Part shown: piece by piece, positions 22,082-32,011 of the stretch
Layout of the letters: the number at the start of each line of letters is the position of its first letter
How positions within the stretch are numbered: position 1 is the stretch's first letter
DNA from: Blepharisma stoltei
Lineage: Eukaryota; Ciliophora; Heterotrichea; Heterotrichida; Blepharismidae
DNA: 64,000 bases
Reading direction: 5' to 3'
NCBI GenBank assembly: GCA_914767885.1
Contig: CAJZBQ010000027.1
Coordinates: 1 to 64,000 of the forward strand
The notes under the pieces: generated by a model
What the model saw: the letters and a program-made list of their open reading frames with translations, nothing else
What the model was told of the DNA's origin: nothing
The model's database searches: none
Program-made: the position numbers and the translations under genes

Positions 22082-23798
22082 ATGGCAGCAGTTCTGAGGC
22101 ACAGAGGTGAAGCCATGCCAGTTCAAATAAAAAAGTTAGAAGAAAATGATATTTCCGTAACTAAAAAACCATCTCCATTAAGCTGAGTAAGTTATCTTGT
22201 AATTGCTTCCATGGCTATTGGAATCAAGAGCTGGCAGCCTCTAGCCATAGCTTCCGCCAAACAAGAGGATGGGTCCTACAACTTCAGCAAAGGCACGATG
22301 GTTCTGATGTGTGAAATCACAAAGCTTCTTATATGTATCCCTATATTTCTCTATTCTTATTACACTACTGGGGCATATTTTGCTCTGATTTTTTTATTGC
22401 CCCAAGCTGCCCAGGAATTTTACAACAGATATTTAACAGTTTTTTTCTAGCAAAAATTATAGCTATCAAAAATTTTGGTAAATTTCCACAAAAAATCTAT
22501 GCGATTTGAAAAGATCAGAGTGATGGCATGCAGCCACTACTACGGACCCTTCCAAAAGATTTGCGATGATGAATTTATCATTTCAAGATTCACTGACTCC
22601 CCCCCCCCCTCCGTGAGTGAACAAAAAAATTTTGTTCACTCACGGAGGGGGGTTAATTTTTTTTTTTTAAAAAAAATTATATATAAATTTTCTAAAAAAT
22701 TTTTTTTTTTGAAATTTAAAAAAAAATCCTAATTTGCAAAAATTTGAAAAGCAAATATTAATTTAATTTATTAAATTTATGTTTTAAAATGCAATTCATT
22801 TAAAATTAAACAGAATTAGCTCTAGATTTCATTATATTAATTATCATTTATATATCAAAATTTTTTTCCATAAAAAATTTTTGTATTAAAAAAATTTTTG
22901 TTCACTCACGGAGGGTGGGTTTTTGGGCAAAAAATGGCGATTTTTCTAATGGTTTTGTTCACTCACGGAGGGGGGGGGAGTGAGGTATATGATCCCTGCA
23001 ATTCTCTATGGAGCTTCAAACACACTTGTATATTTTGGGCTGAGCTATATAAACCCAGCGCTATTCCATGTGCTCGGAAATATTAGGATCATAACTGCAG
23101 GGATCTTGTATAGGATTATTATGAAGCAAAAACAGACTGATTTGCAGTGGCTAGCTTTAATGTTTTTGACAATAGGAGCAATTTTAGCGTCCCCTGATGC
23201 GTCGAAGTCTGATCTGCTAGGGGAATCTTCCAAAGCTTTACTTGGTCTCTTTTTTATCACAACAATGTGCTTGATCAGCACATCTTCAAGTATTTACACA
23301 GAATTATTTTTCAAAAAAGGCCAAGATATCAGCATTTGGTACCAAAACTTAGTTTTATATATGTATGGGATTTTTGTGAACGGATTTTATTTATTATTTA
23401 CAGAGCATGAGTCACTTAACGCCAATGGCTTCTTTTATGGGTGGGACTGGTCTGCCATACACGTGCTAGTAGCCCAATCCTTGATGGGGGTGATTTTATC
23501 TTTTGTGTTTAAATATTTAGGGAACTTTTGTGTAATTAAAATATAAGTTCTTCTTATTATTTTTTTGATTATAATTTTTTTTAGATATTTTTAATTGAAT
23601 CTAGGGAACATTGTTTATGTGATTTCACTCACAGTTTCTATGGTAATAACTGCAGTTTTTAGTATCATATTTTTCGAATTTCAGTGCACCTTGACCTTTA
23701 TCTGTGCAGTTATGGTGGTCACTGGGGCAATCTACCTATACTATAGGATGAAAATCCTTGATCACTACAAAATAGACGAGAGAAACTTCAGCTTTTAA
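22082..23798 (+). CDS. Nucleotide-sugar transporter, SLC35A-like
   Basis: An SLC35A family transporter with three interruptions. Recognised blocks: VLMCEITKLL (family ExxK), FQDSLRYMIPAILYGASNTLVYFGLSYINPA, IITAGILYRIIMKQKQTDLQW, SSIYTELFFKK and VFKYLGNIVYVISLTVSMVITAVFSIIFF. Ten helices are expected; it would move UDP- or CMP-sugars into the Golgi/ER lumen. Removing the MITE (387 bp), an 83-bp IES and one more IES whose length leaves remainder 2 when divided by 3 gives one frame; with 140 bp removed the product has 368 residues. UGA is Trp in PLSWVSYL. The region between TM2 and FQDSLRY is the only part whose exact protein is uncertain. Confidence 0.8.
22358..22497. mobile_element. Proposed short IES in SLC35A-like gene
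   Basis: The frame changes between FLYSYY and the block ending LPKRFAMMNLSFQDSLRY. A TA-to-TA removal of 140 bp (22358 to 22497) gives FLYSYAIWKDQSDGMQ and keeps frame; neighbouring TA choices of 137 or 146 bp work as well. The presence of an IES is well supported by the frame, its exact edges are not. Confidence 0.5.
22594..22980. mobile_element. IES: family-1 MITE with TGA flanks
   Basis: 387 bp, full-length, with the palindromic end at the left and doubled motif at the right. Both flanks are TGA instead of TAA/TTA, so no TA dinucleotide marks either edge. Removing it with one copy of TG (or TGA) yields TCA CTG AGG TAT, the correct transporter frame (DSLRYMIPA). Confidence 0.9.
23519..23601. 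mobile_element. IES, 83 bp, in SLC35A-like gene
   Basis: Bounded by an 8-bp direct repeat TAGGGAAC. Keeping one copy joins KYLGN to IVYVISLTVSMV. The interior is AT-rich with stops in all frames and no resemblance to the MITEs. Confidence 0.9.
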
Positions 23799-23831
23799 GT
23801 AATAGAATTATTAAATGCAGGACCTAATTTA

Positions 23832-25358
23832 TTAACATTCTGTATCATGCACAGACAAAGTGCCATTTTTCCAGGCTTCCACGCTTTCCTTTGTGGAGAG
23901 CGCAGATCACTCGTCCTCAAAGCTGTCACTTTCCTCTGTGAAATTTGACTCATAATACCCTTTTGATACCCTGTTTTCAAGATCGTTTAAAGCTTGGTCT
24001 TCTTCAGTCGTTAGCGTGATTTTGGACTCGAGGAACGCGGACTCTATTTCTGTAGGAAAAGACTCAACTGTTTCGCTGTACTCTAAAGTATCGTTGAAAG
24101 TGTAGCAATACCCGTCTTTCTGTTCGAGCTCTTCTTTAATGTAATTAATGGACCCAGCTGAGAAAACGAGTTTTCAGACTGTTTCGCCTTCAAGGTTCTT
24201 AGTTAAAATTATAGAAAAGTTCGCTTTAATATCTCAAATTGCAAGATAACTCCCTGGCATCTACCTATCAGCTATATTCATCAAGAAATAGGGCTTGCTG
24301 GGTGTAGTGGGAATATGCCGGACACCTGAGCTGCCCTTTCAGAGAATTTGAAAAAAGGAATATTCTAGCCGAGGCTTCAACAAAAATAGAGCTTGCAGCT
24401 CAGGATGCAACTCCAGTTATTGCTCTAGGAAATTGCCTGATTGCTAGGTCTTTGCTGGGCTTTCCCTTTCTAGCACTGATTATAAATCTTCCCTAGAGGT
24501 AAAACCTTGATATGGAATGAGCTGCAGTCGGCCTAATCGGAAACTGCGCTCCACCAAACCAAGTATATAACCTATTCAGATACTAATTAAAAACGTTATC
24601 CTCCCTCCCACAAAATCATTGGGTCTCCCCAGATCAGATGCTACGAGGGTGGGTTGGTTCGCCACAATTATAAAGTATATATGACTGTTCGCCTTCAAAG
24701 GTGTAGTTTATGCAGAGAGGAAGAGCGTCTTCAGTTGAAATTTTGTTGTTTTTTGACTCTTGGCTGAGTCTAAGGAGAAGAGATCCTACTCGATTAAAAA
24801 GATTTGCTAGTGTGGTATCTTGCTTAACTTTAAACTTAAATTACTATAGAAAAGCTCCTGCAGGCCCATAGGCTACTATTCACCTCTGTATAATAATTCA
24901 CCGCTTGCATGCAGTTTCAGACATGGCCTTCACTGTGTACTGTCCGAGATTCAGAAACGCTGGGCCACAATGCTGTGTGCCAACGGGATTCACTCTTTCC
25001 GAAAAATCGAATTTTCTGGTCGAGCTATCAGCCAATATGGAATTGAGCAAAGGACGTAACACACTAGGGATTTATCCGATTGGACAATTGATCTCTCTAA
25101 CTTTGACGGGCTTCTCCTTTCCAACTCCAGTGAGCTATCTCCACACGATGTAAAACCTTGGCCTGGATGAGAGCATGCGGTCGGCTAAATCCGACATTGC
25201 GATTCGCCAAACCAAGTAAAAACTGACCGGACGCACATTTCCGAACGCTATCTCCTTTCCACAAGGTCTCCGACCTTCAGAACTGAGAACAGCTGCAGAT
25301 TTTAAGAGGGCAGGCTACTCATGACGCCATTTTTAATGAAGAGTATGCTATCTTGCAT
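23832..25358 (-). CDS. Small unknown protein hidden by two IESs
   Basis: Removing 24816-25348 (533 bp) and 24247-24679 (433 bp) reveals a 186-residue protein beginning MQDTTLANLFNRVGSLLLRL and running through EGEQSYLAIWDIKANFSIIL to an acidic tail ending VHDTEC. The spliced length (561 nt) is a multiple of three and no stop remains. The N-third is helical, the middle looks like a beta domain (LEGETVWKLVFSAGSINYI), and the last 70 residues are Glu/Ser-rich. Only 32% or so of the span is coding. No family recognised. The apparent ATG at 24260 is inside an IES and is not the start. Confidence 0.75.
24247..24679. mobile_element. IES containing a degraded retroposon
   Basis: 433 bp, TA at both edges. 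Most of it is an old minus-strand retroposon-like element: head ATAATTGTGGCGAACC near 24670 and a body matching the copy at 46960 (GGTGGAGCGCA and GACTGCAGCTCATTC blocks, inverted here). The tail is no longer recognisable, and the IES edges are not the element's own ends, which suggests erosion after insertion. Confidence 0.8.
24816..25348. mobile_element. IES: intact retroposon, TSD TATCTTGC
   Basis: 533 bp including one copy of an 8-bp target duplication, TATCTTGC, that starts with TA. Minus-strand element: head CATTAAAAATGGCGTCATG at the right, tail TTTAAGTTTAAAGTTAAG at the left. The body shares the CTTGGTTTGG...CGCA and GGTTTTAC blocks with the copies at 24247 and 46960. Removal rebuilds the start codon region ATG CAA GAT ACC of the small host gene. 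Confidence 0.88.
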
Positions 25359-25620
25359 TTTGTAAATATGGGAGTAAGCAAGACTAAAACTTATAAAAAC
25401 TTAGGAAATAACTTTTAATAATAATTCTATATTTCTATAACTTCAGGGATGCTACTTTCGTATCCTTATTACGAATATCTTAAATCAAAAATTGTTAATG
25501 TTAACATAACACTCAAAATATTTATAGTTAAATTTTAATCCATAAAAGCCTAATAATAATTAAACTTCTAGATTCTCATAAAAAATCTATAATATTCATA
25601 TTCCACTAATTTTGATTATA
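25359..25620. promoter_or_regulatory. Divergent intergenic region
   Basis: About 260 bp of AT-rich DNA between two genes that start in opposite directions; it must hold both promoters, but I can name no specific element. Confidence 0.35.
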
Positions 25621-27274
25621 ATGAATATCGATATCTCAACAGGTCCTATAAATACTCCAAAAGATCCACAAAACTCGAGTAACCTAGAAATCCCCATATC
25701 AAATCCAGACACAACTTCTTTTATCAAAGAAGAAACCTTTCCTAATAAGTTTCCATTTCCATTAGAAGATTTACCAGAGGACACCCACATCAGTTACTTC
25801 AACCAAAGAGTTTCTTCATTACTATCTCCAAGAGACAAAAACATAGTAATTGCTCCTTCATTTAATTTCAGCGCTGAACAAGAAAATATATGGGAAAATG
25901 AAATTGAAAACTTGAACGACAAATTAAATGAAAGTGCTCAAACAATTTTATCCTTAATCCTCCTCTCTGAGCGAATAAAAACTTATATACAAATTTTACT
26001 TATTTTTGGTTTTAAAAATTTAAAAAAACCCAATTAGAAATAATCTAAAGCAGATATTTGATTTAATTTATGTTTTAAAATGCAAACTGTTTGAAATTTA
26101 GCAGATTTAGCTAGAGATTTCATTATAATAATTATCGCTAATAAAAAGTATTTGTCATTATTGGAGGGATTTTCCAATGGCTTTGCTTGCTCATGGAGGG
26201 GAGAGTTAAGGTCAGAATATTCCAAGTTGCAATCACTTTATGAAGAAAGTAAGAGTGAATATGAAAATGATGCAAAATCTAATAAAATTATGATAGAAAA
26301 TTTATGTAAAGAGTGCCAAGAACAAAAAAATAAAATTCAAGATTTATACTTTTTTGGCTAAATGGCCATTTTTATCTAATACTGTTCATAAAAAGATTTC
26401 TAAAAATATCAGATTAAGAATGAAAATTCAAAAACTGACAGCTGAGAATGAAAAATTGCAGTTTGAGAACACTGAAAATGGCATCACACTATCAGAAAAA
26501 GAGCAAATTATTCAAGATTTTGAAAATGAAATATCAAAGTTATCTTACACACATAGAAGCGAAATAGATTCATTAAACAGCAAAATACCACTTTTGGATG
26601 ATGAATATAAAATTAAGCTGAAAGCATGTGAAGAAGAGAATCAAGCAAAGCTGAAAGAATATGAAGCAAAAATAAAAGAACTGACCTCAGATTTTTCGAA
26701 ATTATCAGAAACCCACAGAACTGAAATCGATTCTCTAAATCGCAATATGTTATTAATAGAAGAAGAGCATAAAGAAAAGCTAAAAACAGTTGAAGAAGGT
26801 GCCAAAATAAAGATAAAAGAGCTTGAAGAGACAATAAAAGTGCTGAAAATTGAAAATGAAGAATTAAAGAAACAGCAACTAACCAGCCAAAATTTAAATT
26901 CATCTTTTTCCTCATCCAAAGATAATTTCACTTTTTCATTCCACTCAAATTATACTGACCTAAGTGAAGCCACAAGAGAGTCAAAAGGATATAGTGCTCT
27001 ATCAGAAAGGGAATATGAATTTACACCTATCAGACTCGAAAAAGATGCCCTTGAAGAAAGAGTCAGGTCGCTTGAAATCCAGCTAAATTGATATAGAGCA
27101 AAATTCGGGTACAAATCAAAAGAAGCGATCATCCAAAAGCCTGAGCATCTGATACTAGACGAATACAAGCCGAAGCGAAAACAGTTAGAAACAGTAAAAG
27201 AAGAGCTAAAAACTAATCCAAAAAACAAAAAAATTGACGAAATTGTAAGCATGTTCAGAAAAAATCCAAAATAA
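25621..27274 (+). CDS. Coiled-coil protein with two IESs
   Basis: 443 residues after removal of 25955-26206 (252 bp) and 26345-26414 (70 bp); spliced length divisible by three. The N-terminal 110 residues are acidic/Pro-rich; from about 115 to 330 the protein is an almost unbroken coiled coil with internal repetition (two copies of HR(S/T)EIDSLN followed by acidic/lysine heptads). A Ser/Phe-rich spacer, a second short coil and a basic tail (EIVSMFRKNPK) close it. One UGA codes Trp (QLNWYRAK). A structural, cytoskeleton- or basal-body-associated role is plausible; the family is not recognised. Confidence 0.75.
25955..26206. mobile_element. IES: eroded family-1 MITE
   Basis: 252 bp flanked by TTA at both edges. 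Remnants of family-1 ends are visible (CCTCCTCTCTGAGCGAATAAA at left, GCTTGCTCATGGAGGGGAGAG at right) with the conserved interior TTTTAAAATGCAAACTG...GATTTCATTATAATAATTATC. Its removal gives ATT TTA TCC TTA AGG TCA in the coiled-coil gene. It shows that degraded MITEs remain functional as IESs. Confidence 0.88.
26345..26414. mobile_element. IES, 70 bp, in coiled-coil gene
   Basis: TA at both edges within a GATTTA/GATTA direct repeat. Removal joins KIQDL to RMKIQKL and keeps the heptad phase. No similarity to the MITEs. Confidence 0.8.
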
Positions 27275-27307
27275 TTGGTATACTAATTATATTTATAAAT
27301 TCATACT

Positions 27308-28966
27308 TTAAGAGCTAATATGCTCGTCGATAATTTCATCAATAAGTTTACTCAAGTTGTCTTTAGGAGCAGTTTGGTTTTTTTGATAAATTTTTAAAGC
27401 CATTATGTGCCTTTTTCTTTCAGAGTCTAGAAGATCGTATTTTAATTTAGAATTTTGTGGTTGGTCAACCGCTTTTGGGGTGAAAAATTTAAAATCAAAG
27501 CGCTTTTTGCTTGAATAAGAAATGTTGCTTGGGCTTGCTTTGCCACTAAACACAAAGTGATGGCCATTCGACTTCGAAGTTTTTATTAAAGTTCCATCTG
27601 AGCTTCCAACAGGGGTCTGTATAGAAGAATTAATTCTGCTTCTTGAAGTCGGTTGTGGGGTCAATATATGGAGATCTCTTTTATATTTGGGGTTATTATT
27701 GATAAATTCATCATAGAAATCAGTGCTTTTAAAATCGTCTGCTGTAAAAGCATCACTTATTGAATGTCTTTTGCTGTGAGATAGCTTTGAAGGAGTTTCG
27801 AATGCTGATTCTGGGCTTAATAAGTCTTTATTATTAGCATCAATAAGGCTATCAAAGTCTAAATTCCGATTGAACTCAAAGTCTGGCTTTATTTCTATTA
27901 TAGAATTGTCATTAGATACAAGGATTTCTGGATATTTAAAGTTGGGTGTTTCTTTTTTAGCTCTATTCATTATGAGAGTTCCGATATCACTTTTTGTATG
28001 TCTGTGAGCTTTTTTAAGGGTCTTCACGAATTTACTGGTCTCAGTCTTTTTTGGCCGTGCTTGAATTATAGGGACTGTTTCTTCCTGGCTGTTATGGATT
28101 TCAAGATCCTTATTTTTTTGCTCTAGCTCTCTTATTTTTGCTTCAAGTTCACTGATCTTTTTTTGCATTTCAATTTTTTCCTCTTGGCACGTCGGCTCAT
28201 TTTTTGACTGAAAACTATCTAATTCTTTATAACTTTCCAGTCCATATTTATTTGAATTCTGAATCCCTTGTTTAAATAGGTGGTCTTCGCTTTCAGAAGC
28301 CTCTTGCAAATTTATATCGATTTCTCCATTAATTTCCTCGTCTTCTGATTTATCTCTCATCTCCTGCAAATCTTTTCTTTTTTTCCCCAAAGTTTCTATT
28401 GTTTGTTCTTCATATATTTCCTCAATTTTTCTGTTTTTTTTCTTGCTTTTTGATCTTTTGTTTTTAAAAGTATCTCCATTTATAGTGAAACTTCCGCTTG
28501 TTTGTATTATTAAGCAACAGTCTTTACAGTCCATTGTTTGCATCTCAGCATCTTGTGTTCCAGCAGTAAGGAAAGTTTGAGTTTCCTCATTTGCTAATGT
28601 AGCTTGTCTTTTTGTAGGCTGGATATTAAAATTATGATATAAATTAATTGCAATATTTCTTGGGTAGTGCGCTGTCTGCGTGTCTATTGTGATTAAATTA
28701 AGTATTTTTCTAATTGGAGCTATGCCAATAATGCTTGATTTTTCAGATACAATTGCAAAATTGATATTTTTGTTGTTTAAATTAAATCTTGATTCATCAA
28801 CAGACTGTATCGTTGATAAACTATTGTTAATTAATAGTTCTGCAAGCGATGGATTTTGCAGGGGATTATCATATGTGGCTAAAGGGCGAGGGATTGTGAA
28901 TATTGTTGTATCTCCTGGCTGAGTTTTTGGCACAACTTTGTCAGCCTGACTTGCATTGCAGCCCAT
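27308..28966 (-). CDS. Myristoylation-type protein with coiled coil
   Basis: 552 residues in one uninterrupted frame. MGCNASQ at the start is a strong N-myristoylation plus palmitoylation signal, suggesting membrane attachment. Residues 120-150 contain a Cys pair (CKDCC); residues 160-235 are very basic then acidic; 265-300 form a heptad coiled coil (MQKKISELEAKIRELEQKNKDLE). The C-terminal half is Ser-rich with SRSRINSS and SKRHSISD-type sites that look like kinase targets. No catalytic domain seen, no IES, no UGA codon needed. Family not recognised. Confidence 0.75.
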   Translation of the reverse strand: MGCNASQADKVVPKTQPGDTTIFTIPRPLATYDNPLQNPSLAELLINNSLSTIQSVDESRFNLNNKNINFAIVSEKSSIIGIAPIRKILNLITIDTQTAHYPRNIAINLYHNFNIQPTKRQATLANEETQTFLTAGTQDAEMQTMDCKDCCLIIQTSGSFTINGDTFKNKRSKSKKKNRKIEEIYEEQTIETLGKKRKDLQEMRDKSEDEEINGEIDINLQEASESEDHLFKQGIQNSNKYGLESYKELDSFQSKNEPTCQEEKIEMQKKISELEAKIRELEQKNKDLEIHNSQEETVPIIQARPKKTETSKFVKTLKKAHRHTKSDIGTLIMNRAKKETPNFKYPEILVSNDNSIIEIKPDFEFNRNLDFDSLIDANNKDLLSPESAFETPSKLSHSKRHSISDAFTADDFKSTDFYDEFINNNPKYKRDLHILTPQPTSRSRINSSIQTPVGSSDGTLIKTSKSNGHHFVFSGKASPSNISYSSKKRFDFKFFTPKAVDQPQNSKLKYDLLDSERKRHIMALKIYQKNQTAPKDNLSKLIDEIIDEHISS

Positions 28967-29427
28967 TTATAAATTATATGAGGAAAGTATCCTGATAAAC
29001 ACAATCAAGATTATTGAAGGATCTTTTTATTTACAAACCTCTTTAAGAGCACTCAAATAAAGCCATTATAAGAACATTATTAAATTTTGTATATGGTAAA
29101 AAAAGTTATTAATCCACTCCACAAAACTTAGTCATGTGTCATACCAGAAAATGGCAATAATAAATAGATATTAAATTATTAAAGGAAAATAAAATTATTT
29201 TAGGAACTTATGAAAGAAGCTGAAAAGTCGTTAAATTCAGTTTTGCTTATTATGAGCTGATGATAATAATACAATATATTAAATAAAAGTCTGAAATAAT
29301 ATATAGCATTACTGATTTTAAATTTTTTAAATGCAAAGAATAATCAATTAGCGAAAATCTAGCCTTGAGCTTTTTTGAGATTTTAAGCTTTGGAGTAGCT
29401 TAAATAAATATTTTTAAAAATGAATTA
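28967..29427. other. Intergenic, nothing recognised
   Basis: About 460 bp of low-complexity AT-rich DNA with no open frames, MITE ends or retroposon head. Confidence 0.5.
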
Positions 29428-29988
29428 TTATTCTATCTGTTTTATCAAAATTGTATATGGTCGAACACAATCTATCGGTGCCCTCCACAAAATCAATTCC
29501 CTCGTTCTTGTGTTAAAAAAAGGTGAGGGATCTTGAAGCTCTAAAATAACACTTGACTGCACTTTGCACTGCAAAACTACCTTATATTTAGAGTTCCCAT
29601 CAAATCCTCATGGCACTTCTCTCGGCAGCATTGTAAGCGGGCCAGAATGATCCAAATGATCAATAAACGGCGTCAAAAACATATACAGATTTCCCATTTC
29701 CTGGACCTTCGCATCAACTGAAAAATCATTTGTCCTCACAATTTCTCTAATAGTCTCAATATCCGCAGCATAATATCCTATCGCCCAGCTATCACTCGTC
29801 AGCCAATTCGCATCTTGATATTTATTTTCCACATTCAGTCCATACCTTACCCAGCCGCAAGGCGTATAATAATTTCTTCCTCCCCTTTCCTGCACAAATA
29901 ACGGAAATTTCTCATAATTTGCGTTTCTGCTTCTGTCAAAAGCTTCCTTTGGAAATTTATAAAATTCAAACAATGGATGTGGAAACAT
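29428..29988 (-). CDS. Unknown protein with RGGRxYY..GWVRYGLNV motif
   Basis: 186 residues, ATG at 29988 to TAA at 29428, with one UGA read as Trp (REVPWGFDG). The central motif RGGRNYYTPCGWVRYGLNV, followed by KYQDANWL and SWAIGYYAAD, resembles an uncharacterised domain that I recall from several protist and other eukaryotic proteins (GW.R..L.V..KY....WL...W...Y). The C-terminal part with QCKVQSSVILEL...IDCVRPYTILIKQIE looks like beta strands that complete the same domain. Function unknown. The preceding kinase gene is transcribed in the same direction, 27 bp away. Confidence 0.65.
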
Positions 29989-30014
29989 TTAAAATTAAAA
30001 TAAATTAAACAAAA

Positions 30015-31940
30015 TTAACCCCACCAGTGTGGCTTTGCTGGCCTATTAATTCTTGAATTAACTGGCTGTGGGGGTGGGGAAAATATAGGATTGTCGTTTT
30101 GTTTGAGATATTCTATACGATTCGCCATTGGGCTTGGAAACGCTGGGGCTTCTGACTTAGGGATCTCAGATTTGGGAGAGCCCAAAATGAGGGAAGCAAT
30201 CCTGTTTAGGTTTCTAGGTCTTGGGGGCCTTGGACAAGCGGGAGGAGAAGGCATTAAATTTTCATTTTTTCTATTTACAATGCTTGGTTTGTTTTCCGGT
30301 CTTGACACATTCACTTCGGCTAAGCTATTTTCGATGTTTTGTCGTGACTGGATTCTGTGGATTATTTCAGGTTTTGAAGAAATCCTTTGCATAGGAGAGT
30401 TTCTATTGATGACGATTCCTTGGTGCTCTGGGCTATGTTTTGGAGAAGATTGCTTACTCCCCCCACTCCATGAGTGAACAAACCATTAGAAATATTGCTA
30501 TTTTTTGCCCCAAAAACTTATCTTCTCTGAGTGAGCAAAAATTTTTTATAGAAAAAGTGTTTTATGAAAAAAAAAATTGATATATAACTGATAATTATTA
30601 TAATGAAATCTCGAGCTAATTCTGTTTAATTTTAAACAATTGCGTTTTAAAACATAAATTTTATAAATTAAATTAGGATTTTTTTTAAATTTTGAAAAAA
30701 AAATTAACTCCCCTCCGTGAGTGAAGTTAGGCGGAAGCAAATTTCTCCTGGATGAAGGAGGATAATCTTTATGTTCGCTTATTGGGGGTATACAGCAATA
30801 AGATAATTTCAATATAACGAAATAGTATAAAATTGAAGAATAATTCATAATTAAATATAATTTAATATAGCATAGTTTAGGAAGGACTAGATCATCTTTT
30901 TTAACCCTTGGAATCTCATTTCTGGCACTTGATATATTTCTCGGCTGATTTTCTACATCAAAACTATGTGGAGACTGCTCAGAATTTCTTGAAGAATTCG
31001 CACTCAAGCCTCTTTCCCTATTTTCATATTTAGACTTCGGTAGCTTTGCTTTCAAATATTTAAAATTTGGCACAAAAGCTATTGTCCCTAATAAATCTCC
31101 TGATCCATCTTCTATCTCTTTTTGACGAGTGCGCCTTACTACCGCTGGATTATCTAAAATTTGGTCACAGTTTGGCCTGCTTTCTGGGCTCACATGAAGC
31201 ATGGCTTTAATAATATTTGATAAATCTACCGAATAGCTCTGCGGAATATTTGGATAAATCCCTTTAATCACCTTTTTATACAGCCCTTGCATATCATTAG
31301 CAGTAAAAGGTGGAGACAGTGCAGCCATCTCATACATAACGCATCCTAATGACCATATATCAGACGAAGAGTTATAAGGCTGGTTTTTCCAAATTTCTGG
31401 GGACGCATAATAAGGTGTGCCAGTTTGCGTGTGGGCGATCCCCATCTTGCTTACTTTTGAAACATTTAAATCTCCTAGCTTGAGTACTCCTTCTTTGTTT
31501 AAAAACACATTTGCACACTAATTAAAAAATACCTTCAAATCTCTATGTAAAATCTTTGAATCATGCAAGGCTTTTAAACCTCTTGTAATTTGAATTAGCG
31601 CATCTCACAGCTCTGCTTCTGAGAAATGGCTCCTCGCTTTCTTTTTTTCATTGATTTTTTTCAAGAGGTCACCGTCTTCAGCTAATTCCATGACAATGCA
31701 CAAAGTATTGCTGGGCTCGTCAATAAATGCTTCTTTGTAAGCTACGATGTTGGGATGGGCAAAGGAAGCCATAATTCTGATTTCATTTACTGCGTTATCT
31801 TTTTCTTTTTTATTCAAAGAAATCAGCTTCACTTTTTTTAATGCGTAAACTTTGTTGTCAGATTTTCTCCTTACTTTGTAGACATTTGAAAAGGCGCCTT
31901 CTCCGAGCTTTGTAATTGTTTCAAAGTCTTCAAGTGACAT
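30015..31940 (-). CDS. NEK-family protein kinase with DLN in place of DFG
   Basis: 514 residues after removing one 15-nt intron and two IESs; the length is divisible by three. N-terminal NEK-type kinase: GEGAFSNVYK glycine loop, YALKKV lysine, HRDLKCANVFL catalytic loop (completed across the intron), then KLGDLNVSKV where most kinases have DFG, TQTGTPYYASPE activation end, and SDIWSLGCVMYEMAA. DLN is, as I recall, typical of one NEK subgroup in ciliates and other protists and does not by itself imply inactivity because the metal-binding Asp is kept. The C-tail is Pro/Ser-rich and ends AKPHWWG. NEKs act in cilia and cell-cycle control. Confidence 0.88.
30455..30727. mobile_element. IES: truncated family-1 MITE
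   Basis: 273 bp with TTA at both edges. The left end is normal (CTCCCCCCACTCCATGAGTGAAC) but the right end stops inside the palindrome, right after CTCCGTGAGTGAAG, so the terminal arm is gone. Removal still gives CTT CCG CCT AAG CAA, in frame (NLLPPKQSSPK). Confidence 0.9.
30780..30872. mobile_element. IES, 93 bp, in NEK kinase gene
   Basis: TA at both edges; removal joins VLPKL to SEHKDYPPSS in frame. AT-rich interior with stops, no MITE similarity. Confidence 0.82.
31518..31532 (-). other. 15-nt spliceosomal intron in NEK kinase
   Basis: On the coding strand GTATTTTTTAATTAG lies between HRDLK and CANVFL; removing it restores the invariant kinase catalytic loop. Length and GT...AG ends match the tiny heterotrich introns. 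Confidence 0.92.
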
Positions 31941-32011
31941 TTAATAATATCAAAAAAGTCTTTCTGATTAAATGGGAAACTTTTTTAAAAATCTATGAAG
32001 AAAAATTAGAT

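Noticed and set aside
22475-22732. ORFs running into MITE termini ([17 protein letters not shown] type)
   Set aside because: The peptide recurs wherever the MITE end is read through; it is an artefact of the shared terminus.
24905-25153. 82-residue plus-strand ORF
   Set aside because: It is contained in the retroposon IES at 24816-25348.
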